From assembly GCF_000308695.1 (NCBI RefSeq), contig NZ_BAGG01000002.1:183933-247932 (forward strand): 64,000 nt of DNA. Reading direction: 5' to 3'. This stretch comes from Nocardia takedensis NBRC 100417. Its GTDB lineage: Bacteria > Actinomycetota > Actinomycetes > Mycobacteriales > Mycobacteriaceae. The position numbers were made by a program, and so were the translations under genes. Below are positions 1 to 7,334 of the stretch, one piece after another. Each line of letters starts with the position of its first letter. Position 1 is the first letter of the stretch. Below the pieces are notes generated by a model, which searched no databases, was not told where the DNA came from, and saw only the letters and a program-made list of their open reading frames with translations.

Positions 1-77
1 CGGTGTCCAGCGCCACCGTGACGGTCGACGCCGACGGATTCCTGCTCGACTATCCGGGGCTGGCCGAACGCATCTAG
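1..77 (+). CDS. C-terminal end of a protein, possibly glycolipid-binding family (partial)
   Basis: An open frame enters from the left edge and stops at TAG 75-77. The last 24 residues end with the segment VDADGFLLDYPGLAERI. This looks like the C-terminus of the COG3554 putative glycolipid-binding family, whose members I recall ending in a similar DADG-x-x-x-DYPGL motif (recollection of the family, not a search). Only the tail is visible, so the assignment is tentative. It ends 7 bp from the stop of the convergent tyrA gene. Confidence 0.35.
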   Translation, partial: VSSATVTVDADGFLLDYPGLAERI

Positions 78-83
78 CGGGGC

Positions 84-1034
84 TCACGGCAGTTTCGTGA
101 ACACCTCGCCGCGCAGGCCCGCCTCGCGCAGCAGGCGCAGCCAGTCGTGGTCGCCGGGCGCGACGTCGGTGATCTCCCGCCGTCGCGCCGTCTCGTACTC
201 CACGCGTCCGTCGTGGCCCGCCTGGGTGAGCTCGGCCAGTGACCCTTCTTCGCGCAGGGTGTCGCGGGCGGCGGCCAGCACCGTCAGGGTGTCCTCGAGC
301 ACCTCGAGCAGAGCGTCCCGGTTGGGTTCGCAGATGGCCCTGACCAGGTCCGGCGCGGTGCCCGCCACCCGGGTTCCGTCGCGGAACGACCCCGCCGCCA
401 GCCCCAACGCCAGCGCGCCGCCGCCCGCGCCCGACACCGCCAGCGCCTCCGCCAGCACGTGCGGCAGATGCGAGACGCGGGCCACCGCGCGGTCGTGGTT
501 GACCGAGGTGACCGGCACCACCACCGAACCGCAGTCCAGCGCCAGGCGCGCCACCCGCGTCCACGCGCTCGCGTGCGTGCCCTCGTCCACCGTCACCGCC
601 CACACCGCGCCGCGAAACAACTCGGGATCGGTTGCCGACCAACCCGATTCGGCGGTGCCCGCCATCGGATGCCCGCCCACGTAGCGTTCGGCCAGTCCGC
701 GCGCGCGCACCGCGTCCGCCACCGGGCCCTTCACACTCACCACATCAGTGAGCACACAATGGGGAGCGAGGGATTCGATCACCGACAGCAGATGATCCAC
801 CGCGGGCATCGGCACCGCGATCACGATCAGCGCGTCGGATTCGGCGGCCCTGGTCAACGCCGCCGCGAGATCGTCGGTGACGTCGAAGCCGTCGGCCGCC
901 GCGGCCCGCGCCCCCGCCGCGGAACGGTTCCAGCCCCAGGCCGGATACCCGGCCGCCGTGGCGGCGCGCAGCACCGAACCACCGATCAAACCCACCCCGA
1001 GGACGCAAACAGGTGTCTTCTGGTCACGACTCAT
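84..1034 (-). CDS. tyrA: Prephenate dehydrogenase
   Basis: 316 aa cytosolic NAD(P)-dependent enzyme converting prephenate to 4-hydroxyphenylpyruvate in tyrosine synthesis. The N-terminal Rossmann fold is visible as VLGVGLIGGSV (glycines about 13, 15 and 18). The family signature GGHPMAG follows mid-protein, then a helical C-terminal dimerisation region. No ACT domain is apparent. The length is close to the roughly 300 aa of the mycobacterial enzyme. I chose ATG 1034 because the Rossmann strand starts 10 residues later; a 27-residue upstream extension is open but would run into the divergent gene's control region. It is divergent from the tadA-associated gene (58 bp gap). The order tyrA / tadA-associated / tadA / tRNA-Ser matches M. 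tuberculosis Rv3754-Rv3752c as I recall it. Confidence 0.93.
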   Translation of the reverse strand: MSRDQKTPVCVLGVGLIGGSVLRAATAAGYPAWGWNRSAAGARAAAADGFDVTDDLAAALTRAAESDALIVIAVPMPAVDHLLSVIESLAPHCVLTDVVSVKGPVADAVRARGLAERYVGGHPMAGTAESGWSATDPELFRGAVWAVTVDEGTHASAWTRVARLALDCGSVVVPVTSVNHDRAVARVSHLPHVLAEALAVSGAGGGALALGLAAGSFRDGTRVAGTAPDLVRAICEPNRDALLEVLEDTLTVLAAARDTLREEGSLAELTQAGHDGRVEYETARRREITDVAPGDHDWLRLLREAGLRGEVFTKLP

Positions 1035-1092
1035 GCGAACAGATTCCCATACGACTTCAGTAATCGGGCTCGAGCAGACTACCGTTGCGGCC

Positions 1093-1635
1093 ATGGCAGC
1101 ACAGCGCTCGGGCACGAACAGGGCGACGTCGGAGGAAGACTACGACGACGTGGAAGGGTTCGCAGTGGCGGTTGTCCGCGAAGACGGCAAATGGCGGTGT
1201 AGTCCGCTGAGTTCCGCGGCGCTGACCACCCTGTCCGCGGCCGAGGACGAACTGAAGGAACTGCGCAGCTCGGGAGCCGTGTTCGGCCTGCTCGACGTCG
1301 ACGACGAATTCTTCGTCGTGCTGCGTCCAGCGCCCAGCGGCACCCGCCTGCTGATCTCCGACGCCACCGCGGCGATCGACTACGACATCGCCGCCGACGT
1401 GCTCGAGGCGCTCAACATCGAGATCCCCGACCTGGACCCCGACGAACTCGATGACATCGAACCCTGGGAAGAGGGCGACCTGGGCGTGCTGGCCGACCTG
1501 GGCCTGCCCGAACCGGTGCTGAGCGTCATCCTCGCCGAAACCGACCTCTACCCGGACGAACAACTCGGCATGATCGCCCAGCGTCTCGGTTTCGCCAACG
1601 AACTCTCCGCGGTGCTGGACAAGCTGCCCCGGTGA
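1093..1635 (+). CDS. tRNA adenosine deaminase-associated protein
   Basis: 180 aa, strongly acidic soluble protein with a DPDELDDIEPWEEGD stretch near residue 120. It belongs to the actinobacterial family annotated as tRNA adenosine deaminase-associated protein (Rv3753c type). The family name comes from constant linkage to tadA rather than from a proven activity. Start ATG 1093 lies between the divergent tyrA start and the conserved DVEGFAVAVVREDGKW segment. Its stop overlaps the tadA start (GTGA at 1632-1635), so the two are translationally coupled. No catalytic motif is visible. Confidence 0.85.
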   Translation: MAAQRSGTNRATSEEDYDDVEGFAVAVVREDGKWRCSPLSSAALTTLSAAEDELKELRSSGAVFGLLDVDDEFFVVLRPAPSGTRLLISDATAAIDYDIAADVLEALNIEIPDLDPDELDDIEPWEEGDLGVLADLGLPEPVLSVILAETDLYPDEQLGMIAQRLGFANELSAVLDKLPR

Positions 1636-2105
1636 GTCCGCCGCCCAACCCGGCCGAGGCCGACGCCGCCATGCTGCGGGTCGCGCTCGCCGCCGCGGCC
1701 GCCGCCGACCCACGCGACGTCCCCGTCGGCGCGGCCGTGTTCGATTCGGCCGGAAGGGAACTCGCGCGCGCCGCGAACGCCAGGGAAGCGCTCGGCGACC
1801 CCACCGCGCACGCCGAGATCATCGCGCTGCGCCGCGCCGCCGCGATCGTCGGCGACGGGTGGCGACTGGAGAACACCACCCTCGCCGTCACCCTGGAACC
1901 GTGCACCATGTGCGCGGGCGCGCTGGTCGCCGCCCGCGTCGGCCGACTCGTCTTCGGCGCCTGGGAACCCAAGACCGGCGCCGTCGGCTCCCTGTGGGAC
2001 GTCGTACGCGACCGCCGCCTCAACCACCGCCCCGAAGTCCGCGCGGGCGTCCTGGAACCCGACTGCGTCGCCCTGCTCGACGCCTTCTTCCGCAGCCAAC
2101 GCTGA
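1632..2105 (+). CDS. tadA: tRNA(adenine34) deaminase
   Basis: 157 aa zinc-dependent deaminase that converts A34 of tRNA-Arg(ACG) to inosine, allowing wobble decoding. The zinc and catalytic residues are visible: H60-A61-E62 (proton-shuttling Glu) and the P90-C-T-M-C94 motif (PCxxC) supplying the two cysteine ligands. Length is typical of bacterial TadA. The start is GTG 1632, overlapping the previous stop by GTGA, so expression is coupled to the associated gene. A tRNA-Ser gene follows 52 bp downstream. Confidence 0.93.
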   Translation: MSPPPNPAEADAAMLRVALAAAAAADPRDVPVGAAVFDSAGRELARAANAREALGDPTAHAEIIALRRAAAIVGDGWRLENTTLAVTLEPCTMCAGALVAARVGRLVFGAWEPKTGAVGSLWDVVRDRRLNHRPEVRAGVLEPDCVALLDAFFRSQR

Positions 2106-2157
2106 CCCCTCACCAGCCGATTTAGCGATCCCCGGCCCGTCCGGTATCGTTCTTGGC

Positions 2158-2248
2158 GGTGGCGTGTCCGAGCGGCCTAAGGAGCACGCCTCGAAAGCGT
2201 GTGAGGGGTAACCCCCCTCCGAGGGTTCAAATCCCTCCGCCACCGCCA
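2158..2248 (+). tRNA. tRNA-Ser (anticodon CGA)
   Basis: A class II tRNA with long variable arm. The acceptor stem GGTGGCG (2158-2164) pairs with CGCCACC (2238-2244), followed by G discriminator and genomically encoded CCA (2246-2248). The anticodon loop CTCGAAA sits between GCACGC and GCGTGT, giving anticodon CGA. The T arm contains GGTTCAAATCC. The variable arm is GGGGTAACCCCCC-like, as expected for serine. Reads UCG codons. Confidence 0.95.
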
Positions 2249-2250
2249 AG

Positions 2251-2286
2251 AGCCCCTCACTTGAATTGCCAGGTGAGGGGCTTTTT
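2251..2286 (+). terminator. Intrinsic terminator after tRNA-Ser
   Basis: Ten-base arms AGCCCCTCAC (2251-2260) and GTGAGGGGCT (2273-2282) with a 12-nt loop, followed directly by TTTT. One of the few classical hairpin-plus-T-tract terminators in the window. It lies between the tRNA and the convergent XRE gene. Confidence 0.88.
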
Positions 2287-2316
2287 CTGTGTCTCAGGCC
2301 GGTAGGGGTCCGCGTG

Positions 2317-3243
2317 TCATTTGCCCACCATGTCCGGGTCGACGCGACGCAGGGCGGAGGCCAGCCATTCGGACCCGCGGTGCTCGGCGGGCATCGCGCC
2401 GAGACCGCGGGCGGCTTCCTCGGCGGCCCGGCCGGTGTCGCCGAGCATGGACAACACACCGGCCCGTTGCACCGCGGCAAATCCCGTGGACCACCAGTAC
2501 ATCGACGGGGGCGCTTCCAGCCCGTCCGCCGATTCCGACGCCGCGTCCGCGAGCACGAGGCAGTGCTGCGCGTCCCGCCGCTCTCCGTGCGCCGCGAGCA
2601 GTTCCGCGCGGCGCATCCTGCCGTAGGCGTCGAGGACCGGATGCGCGGCGGGCACCGCCAAGGCGGCATCGGACAGGGCGAGCACTTCGCCGTAATCGCC
2701 GCCGGACACGGTGACATACCCCAGGAAACCGAGGCTGTGCGCGAGTCGGTCGGCGTCGTCGGCTTGCTCGGCGAGGCTCACGGCCGTGCCCACTGTCCGC
2801 CGCGCGGTCGCGTCCGCCCCGATCGCGTGCTCCAACCACCCGCGATACTGGGTGATCTCCGAGGCCAGCGCCGCCGCTTCCCTCCGCGCGTATCGGGATT
2901 CGCGGACGAACATCTCGATCATGGTCGACATCCCCCGCACCGTGGGCAATACGGCCGCCGCGCCGACGGCGTCTTCGACGCGCCGGGTGGAGGCGAGCAT
3001 CGTGGCGACCTCGGACAGGGCCGCCGGATCTACGGTGGCAGGCGTCCGCACCGCCGCGTTCAGCCGACCCAGATCCGCGCCGAGCACCCGCTCGTAAGCC
3101 GCGGTCACCCCTGGCGGGACGGGGCGACGGCCGGTCTCGACCAGCGACAGATACGACTTCCCGTAGAAGGTCCGTTCGGCCATCGCACGCAGGGAGATCC
3201 CGGCCGCCGCACGGGCGGCACGGAGAACAGCGCCCGGTTCCAT
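2317..3243 (-). CDS. XRE-family helix-turn-helix regulator with TPR-like C-terminus
   Basis: 308 aa. Residues about 4-60 form an XRE/Cro-type HTH (AARAAAGISLRAMAERTFYGKSYLSLVETGRR, given here as two overlapping parts: helix 2 ISLRAMAERT and recognition helix YGKSYLSLVE). The rest is alanine-rich and helical, resembling the TPR-like C-terminal domain of actinomycete transcriptional regulators. It is a cytosolic DNA-binding protein; ligand and target are unknown. Start ATG 3243 places the HTH at the N-terminus; upstream in-frame sequence is non-conserved-looking. It faces, across a 186 bp gap, a micro-ORF chain. The gap carries a CGAAA-TCG-TTTCG palindrome at 3281-3293, 38 bp upstream of its own start, which is a plausible autoregulatory operator. 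Confidence 0.85.
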   Translation of the reverse strand: MEPGAVLRAARAAAGISLRAMAERTFYGKSYLSLVETGRRPVPPGVTAAYERVLGADLGRLNAAVRTPATVDPAALSEVATMLASTRRVEDAVGAAAVLPTVRGMSTMIEMFVRESRYARREAAALASEITQYRGWLEHAIGADATARRTVGTAVSLAEQADDADRLAHSLGFLGYVTVSGGDYGEVLALSDAALAVPAAHPVLDAYGRMRRAELLAAHGERRDAQHCLVLADAASESADGLEAPPSMYWWSTGFAAVQRAGVLSMLGDTGRAAEEAARGLGAMPAEHRGSEWLASALRRVDPDMVGK

Positions 3244-3280
3244 CTCTCCACGGTAGCGCGGTAGTGGACGCCTGTGGACG

Positions 3281-3309
3281 CGAAATCGTTTCGTAGCCGG
3301 GGCGTTTCG
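3281..3309. promoter_or_regulatory. Candidate operator between XRE gene and micro-ORF chain
   Basis: Palindrome CGAAA-TCG-TTTCG at 3281-3293, with a second copy of CGTTTCG at 3303-3309, 16 bp from the first CGTTTCG (3287-3293). Placed in the divergent gap. The 12-mer AATCGTTTCGTA (3284-3295) recurs at 4453-4464 upstream of the second small membrane protein gene, suggesting a common regulator. Binding is inferred. Confidence 0.4.
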
Positions 3310-3429
3310 ATGAATGCTCGTCTCGGCCCCACCGCCGCGTCGACACGCGAACGACCGGCACCACGCGGCATGATCGCGCGGTCCGCGGCGGTGGGTGCCT
3401 ACCAACTCATCGCAGGGGAGAGGCAGGGG

Positions 3430-3555
3430 ATGAATTCGACGCTCGGTGTGACCGACCTCGATACGAGATGCGCCCTCGACGGGGCGCGGTACGGCGTCGG
3501 GTGCCGAGGTGCGCACCGTCGGCTGGTTACGGAGGTCCGGGGCGGTGGCCGATGA
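3430..3555 (+). CDS. Hypothetical 41-aa protein, first of three overlapping ORFs
   Basis: Short ORF, N-terminus MNSTLGVTDLDTRCALDGAR, no recognised domain. Evidence for coding is mainly context. A purine-rich GGGGAGAGGCAGGGG stretch lies just upstream of ATG 3430, and its stop overlaps the next start as ATGA (3552-3555), the same coupling seen at the next junction. An upstream in-frame ATG at 3274 would add 52 residues but would swallow the divergent promoter region, so the shorter form is preferred. Function unknown. Confidence 0.42.
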   Translation: MNSTLGVTDLDTRCALDGARYGVGCRGAHRRLVTEVRGGGR

Positions 3556-3659
3556 ACTGGGGTGAGGTCGGTCTGGTGGCGGTGGTCGCGGTACCGGTCG
3601 CCGTGGTCGTCGCGATGATTTTCTGGCCGTCCGACTACGACGGGGGTGGCGACAGGTGA
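3552..3659 (+). CDS. 35-aa single-span membrane micro-protein
   Basis: Sequence begins MNWGEVGLVAVVAVPVAVVV and continues as a single hydrophobic helix (residues about 7-24), ending in a short hydrophilic tail DYDGGGDR. The topology of such a peptide is probably N-out/C-in or the reverse; it cannot be told. It overlaps both neighbours by four bases: ATGA with the upstream ORF and GTGA (3656-3659) with the downstream one. This is strong circumstantial evidence for a translated, coupled chain. No family recognised. Confidence 0.55.
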   Translation: MNWGEVGLVAVVAVPVAVVVAMIFWPSDYDGGGDR

Positions 3660-3877
3660 GCACACCACGCCGAAAGTCGTGGAACACGAACGACTATGCG
3701 GCGATGGCTGACGACTACGCGGACCACTTGGTCCGGCTCGCGGAAGTCGTCGGCCCGCCGCGGGTATTCGTGCCGATCGCCGAACTCGGACGCACCACCG
3801 CGCACCTGCCGTTCCTCGACTATCGCGAGTGGCGTGCGGCGCTGGACGCGATGATCGACCAGGAGATCGACGGGTGA
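3656..3877 (+). CDS. Hypothetical 73-aa protein
   Basis: Small soluble acidic protein starting GTG 3656 inside the stop of the membrane micro-protein. It contains WNTNDYAAMADDYADHLVRL and ends with an amphipathic DYREWRAALDAMIDQEIDG helix. No cysteine pairs or catalytic motif are visible and I do not recognise the family. It is the last member of a three-ORF coupled set next to an XRE regulator, a context typical of small actinomycete regulatory or toxin-antitoxin-like modules. That role is only a possibility. Confidence 0.6.
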   Translation: MSTPRRKSWNTNDYAAMADDYADHLVRLAEVVGPPRVFVPIAELGRTTAHLPFLDYREWRAALDAMIDQEIDG

Positions 3878-3980
3878 TGATCGAGCATGCGGGCCGAACG
3901 AACGGGAAGATTTTCGAGTTCCCGAGGGGGTGAGTTTCGGGCGTGGGTGGGTATCTCGCGAACCAAGAAGGAGAGCGCGG

Positions 3981-4013
3981 ATGAGTGTGACGCTCTGGGT
4001 GTCACCGAACTAG
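3981..4013 (+). CDS. Possible 10-aa leader ORF
   Basis: ATG 3981 is preceded by AAGGAG (3968-3973) with 7-nt spacing, the best Shine-Dalgarno in this area, yet it encodes only MSVTLWVSPN before TAG. It ends 13 bp before the small membrane protein ATG at 4027, which itself has no good ribosome site. A translated leader allowing reinitiation is plausible; a chance ORF cannot be excluded. Confidence 0.35.
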   Translation: MSVTLWVSPN

Positions 4014-4026
4014 CCGCGGTAGAACA

Positions 4027-4242
4027 ATGCGCGACAGTTATTCGAGAGTCGGTGGACTGATTGTCCTGATCTGGTTGGTCATCGGCGTGATCGCCGCGGC
4101 GCAACGAGGGTATTTCGACAGCGGGCCGGTCAACTGCGCCGGTTTCGGAACGATCGCGGTGACCACGGTCGCCGGGCCGTTGAACTACATGGGTGTGAAC
4201 CCGAAGATCGACGACTGCAACGTTCCGCAGCCCAGCCCGTAG
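4027..4242 (+). CDS. Small single-span membrane protein (71 aa)
   Basis: An N-terminal hydrophobic helix (residues about 10-25, VGGLIVLIWLVIGVIAAAQR) is followed by an extracytoplasmic tail. The tail has a conserved pattern: NCAGFGTIA, then AGPLNYMGVNPK and a second Cys near the C-terminus. The two cysteines (in NCAG and DDCN) could form a disulfide outside the membrane. I recall this as a widespread actinobacterial hypothetical family of about 70 aa with no assigned function. A paralog lies 367 bp downstream. Weak own ribosome site; a tiny ORF with a strong one precedes it. Confidence 0.72.
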   Translation: MRDSYSRVGGLIVLIWLVIGVIAAAQRGYFDSGPVNCAGFGTIAVTTVAGPLNYMGVNPKIDDCNVPQPSP

Positions 4243-4258
4243 TACGGGAGCGATGATC

Positions 4259-4284
4259 GGGGCCGGGTTCGCGTACCCGGCCCC
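4259..4284 (+). terminator. Hairpin terminator after small membrane protein gene
   Basis: Perfect 10-bp arms GGGGCCGGGT (4259-4268) and ACCCGGCCCC (4275-4284), 6-nt loop, 17 bp after the stop. No T-tract, as is common in GC-rich actinobacteria. Confidence 0.65.
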
Positions 4285-4608
4285 CATCTCGTTTGTGGCG
4301 GCCCGTGCCTGGCTAGCCATCGGTTCGCGGCTGCATCGCCGGTAGATCGCCACCGAACAGAGCGCCTGCGGATCGCCCCTGCGATCCGAGCGAGATCCGA
4401 CGATTGTCAGCCCGCCGTGCTGCGTGAGACAATGTTTCACACGAAACAGCGCAATCGTTTCGTACGCAACGCAAGACGCCACAGAGTTGCCCGTGGATGG
4501 CCGGAAATCAGCCGTCCGGGGCCGGAGTCATCCGCTGGGGCCGCAGAAAGGGACGTGTCCGACCCCGCGCGGGTTGCTCGACTTCTTACGCGAGTGCGGA
4601 AGGATGCG
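4285..4608. other. Non-coding gap with inverted repeat
   Basis: 324 bp without a convincing gene. The reading frame of the downstream gene stays open back to 4417, but that extension is arginine/proline-rich and lacks family resemblance. The notable content is the inverted repeat ACGAAAC (4441-4447) / GTTTCGT (4457-4463), 9-nt spacer. It contains the 12-mer AATCGTTTCGTA shared with 3284-3295. Confidence 0.5.
4441..4463. promoter_or_regulatory. Inverted repeat, candidate operator
   Basis: ACGAAAC - 9 nt - GTTTCGT, perfect 7-bp arms, about 145 bp upstream of the second small membrane protein. Shares a 12-bp core with the divergent XRE promoter region. It may be bound by the XRE regulator (inference). 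Confidence 0.38.
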
Positions 4609-4866
4609 ATGACTATGCGCGACCGCGACCGTGCGATCCCGCGACGACAATCCCCCTCGTTCGGAGCCCGAATCGCGAGCATGCTGCTGATGGTCTGGCT
4701 GGCCACCGGGCTGCTCGCCGCGGCGCAACGCGACTACTTCCAGGTCGGCCCGATCGATTGCGCCGGTTTCGGCACGATCGCGCTCACCGCCGTGGCCGGA
4801 CCGTTGAACTATGTGGGGGTGAATCCCAAGGTCGCCGAGTGCGACGTGCCGGAACCGAGCCGCTGA
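4609..4866 (+). CDS. Small single-span membrane protein, paralog of 4027-4242
   Basis: 85 aa with a basic cytoplasmic N-terminus (MTMRDRDRAIPRRQ), one helix (about residues 20-40, SMLLMVWLATGLLAAAQR), and the same tail as its neighbour: DCAGFGTIAL, AGPLNYVGVNPK and a C-terminal ECDVPEPS. The two proteins are clearly paralogs from a local duplication. Start ATG 4609 has GGAAGGA 4-5 nt upstream. The conserved paired cysteines support an extracytoplasmic disulfide (inference). Function unknown. Confidence 0.72.
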   Translation: MTMRDRDRAIPRRQSPSFGARIASMLLMVWLATGLLAAAQRDYFQVGPIDCAGFGTIALTAVAGPLNYVGVNPKVAECDVPEPSR

Positions 4867-4892
4867 GGCGTCCCCGCGCGCACGGGGACGCC
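4867..4892. terminator. Bidirectional hairpin terminator
   Basis: GGCGTCCCCG (4867-4876) / CGGGGACGCC (4883-4892), perfect 10-bp arms and 6-nt loop, starting at the stop codon of the plus-strand gene and 7 bp from the stop of the convergent mmpL gene. Confidence 0.7.
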
Positions 4893-4898
4893 GCACGG

Positions 4899-7166
4899 TC
4901 AGCGGGAATCTTCGCGCAGGGCATGCAGTTTCGCGCCTTCGACATCGATGTCGGGCACGATCCGGTCCAGCCAGGCCGGTATCCACCAGGCGCGGTCGCC
5001 CAGCAGGACCAGCAGTGACGGGATCAGGACCATCCTGACCAGGAACGCGTCGAGCAGGACGCCCGCGGCCAGCGCGAAACCCATCTGCTTGGCGGTGGCG
5101 TCGGTTTCCAGGATGAACGAGCCGAACACCGAGATCATGATGATCGCGGCCGAGGTGACCACGCGGGCGCCGTGGTGGTACCCGGAGACCATCGCCTCTT
5201 TCGGCGGTTTGCCGTGCACGTATTCCTCGCGCATCCGGGTGACGAGGAATACCTGGTAGTCCATGGCGAGTCCGAAGACGAGTCCGATGAGCATGATCGG
5301 CAGGAAGCTGACCAGCGGGTGCGGATCGTCGATGAGGCCGAGCGCGCCGTCCTGGAAGATCAGCACGGTCGCGCCGAAGGTCGCGGCCATGGACAGCAGG
5401 AATCCGAGCGCGGCGGTGAGCGGCACGAGGATGGAGCGGAACACCAGGATGAGCAGGATGAACGCCGCGCCCGCCACGATGGCGAGGTAGGGCACGATCT
5501 TGCCGAGCAGCACGTGGTCGATGTCGGCGTAGATGGCGGTGGTGCCGGTGATGCCGTAGCTGATGCCGAATTCGTCGGCGAGGCGTTGTTCGTCGGCGCG
5601 GGCGTCGCGCACCAGGTCCTTGGTCTCCTGGTTGTTCGGTCCGGCTTTCGGGACGCCGTCGAGCAGCGCGCCGAGCCCGTCCCGACTCATCTGCGGTTCG
5701 GTGACGTATTCCATCGCGGGGTAGCCGGCGAGGGTGTCGCGCAGGGCCGTCAGCGCGCGGGCCCGGTTCTCCGGGGCGACGCCTTCCAGGTCGACGGCGA
5801 CCTGGAGCACACCGTTGCTGCCCTCGCCGAATCCCTCGGTGCGCAGTTCGTAGGCTTTGCGCACGGTGGTGGTCTTGGCCATGCTGTCCTCGCCGGGCAG
5901 GCCGAGGTTCAGGTTGACGGCGGGGGCGGCGAGCAGGCCGAGCACCACGATGCTCAGCACCAGCGTCACCACCGGCATCCGGCCGATGACCCGCGCGACC
6001 CGCATACCGTTGGTGACCTGGCTGTCGTCCTCGGGATCGTGCTGGGCGACCAGGGGCAGTTTCGGCTTGAACAGGGCCTTGCCGAACGCGCCGAGCAGCG
6101 CGGGCATCAGGGTGATGGCGGTGAGCACGGCGAAGGCCGCAGCGATCGCGCCGCCCAACCCCATGAACGTCAGGAACCGCACGCCGACGATCGCCAGTCC
6201 GACCAGCGCGATGATGACGGTGAGGCCGGCGAACACCACCGCGGACCCGGCGGTGCCGAGCGCGGTGCCCGCCGCCTCCTCCGGTGAATCCCGCACCGCG
6301 AGTTCGTGTTTGTAGCGGGAGACGATGAACAGCGCGTAGTCGATGGACAGCGCGATGCCGATCATCGAGGCGAGGAAGGTGGTGAAGCTGGGGATGGACA
6401 CGATCGAGGTGCCGAGGAAGATCAGCGAGGTCGCCGCGCCGAGGCCGACGATCGCGGTGACGATCGGGACGAAGGCGGCCGCGATCGCGCCGAAGGCGAT
6501 GATCATCACGACCAGGGCCACGGCCATGCCGATGAGTTCGGATTTCCCGCTCGGCCCGCCCTGTTCGATGGCGATGGTGCCGCTCATCTCCACGGTGAGT
6601 CCGGCGGCGCGCGCCGGGTCGGCGGCGTCGTAGGCGGCGGTGCGGTCCGCGTCGGTGATGGCGCTGAAATCGGGGATGGTGAACGGGACGCTGAAGTAGG
6701 CGACCGTCTCGGGAGCGGTGCGGCTCAACACGTTCAGCGGCGCGCCGCTGCACAGGCTCGGCGCGGGGTCGGGGACCAGGCAGCCCATCTGTTCGGTGGC
6801 GGTGATCGGATTCGTGATCGGGGTGGTCTTGTCGACGATGTCGAGTTGTCCGACCCGGCCGATCAATTCGTCGAGCGCCGCGCGGTTCGTCGGGTCGGTG
6901 AGTTTCTGGCCCGCGGGTGCGCCGACCACGTAGGTGCCGGTGACGGCGTCGAACTCGAACGCGGCGGACAGGCCGGGGAAATGCTTGTCGAGGATTTCCG
7001 TGGCGCGTTCGGAGGGCAGGTTCGGCATGCTGAAGTCGTCGGTCATCGGTTCCTTCAGCTGACCGCCCAGGATTCCGAGCAGCAGGAACAGCGCCAACCA
7101 CACCGGCAGCACGATCCATTTCCGACGGAAGGCGAACTTCCCCCACCGATACAGATACACGGACAC
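4899..7166 (-). CDS. MmpL-family RND transporter (first of tandem pair)
   Basis: 755 aa inner-membrane protein of the MMPL/RND superfamily, which exports lipids, glycolipids or drugs using the proton gradient. The N-terminal RRKWIVLPVWLALFLLLG is the first membrane span. A periplasmic domain of about 150 residues follows, then a block of spans containing the MMPL-typical IALSIDYALFIVSR and, in the second half, FGLAMDYQVFLVTRMREE. The two repeats carry the conserved Asp/Tyr pairs (SIDY, AMDY) used in proton relay. GTG 7166 was chosen because GAGGAG sits just upstream and because its paralog starts identically; a longer frame to 7262 has no such support. Roughly 170 bp downstream of the next mmpL gene in the same direction, so possibly co-transcribed past a hairpin. 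Substrate unknown. Confidence 0.88.
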   Translation of the reverse strand: MSVYLYRWGKFAFRRKWIVLPVWLALFLLLGILGGQLKEPMTDDFSMPNLPSERATEILDKHFPGLSAAFEFDAVTGTYVVGAPAGQKLTDPTNRAALDELIGRVGQLDIVDKTTPITNPITATEQMGCLVPDPAPSLCSGAPLNVLSRTAPETVAYFSVPFTIPDFSAITDADRTAAYDAADPARAAGLTVEMSGTIAIEQGGPSGKSELIGMAVALVVMIIAFGAIAAAFVPIVTAIVGLGAATSLIFLGTSIVSIPSFTTFLASMIGIALSIDYALFIVSRYKHELAVRDSPEEAAGTALGTAGSAVVFAGLTVIIALVGLAIVGVRFLTFMGLGGAIAAAFAVLTAITLMPALLGAFGKALFKPKLPLVAQHDPEDDSQVTNGMRVARVIGRMPVVTLVLSIVVLGLLAAPAVNLNLGLPGEDSMAKTTTVRKAYELRTEGFGEGSNGVLQVAVDLEGVAPENRARALTALRDTLAGYPAMEYVTEPQMSRDGLGALLDGVPKAGPNNQETKDLVRDARADEQRLADEFGISYGITGTTAIYADIDHVLLGKIVPYLAIVAGAAFILLILVFRSILVPLTAALGFLLSMAATFGATVLIFQDGALGLIDDPHPLVSFLPIMLIGLVFGLAMDYQVFLVTRMREEYVHGKPPKEAMVSGYHHGARVVTSAAIIMISVFGSFILETDATAKQMGFALAAGVLLDAFLVRMVLIPSLLVLLGDRAWWIPAWLDRIVPDIDVEGAKLHALREDSR

Positions 7167-7282
7167 AGCGTTCTCCTCGCGATCGGTTGGAGCCGGTTCG
7201 GATGGAGCAGCGGAGCTGGATCGTTCACTTTCGAGTCTGCTTGGCACGCGACCCGATATCAAACATCCCCCGGAAACGGGTC

Positions 7283-7313
7283 CGGCCCCGCGTCCGAGGT
7301 GGACGCGGGGCCG
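7283..7313 (-). terminator. Hairpin between tandem mmpL genes
   Basis: Perfect 13-bp arms CGGCCCCGCGTCC (7283-7295) and GGACGCGGGGCCG (7301-7313) with 5-nt loop, just after the stop of the upstream mmpL gene. A strong GC stem without a T-tract; probably terminates or attenuates read-through into the second mmpL gene. Confidence 0.68.
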
Positions 7314-7334
7314 AACGGGTCGAGCGGGGTCGGG

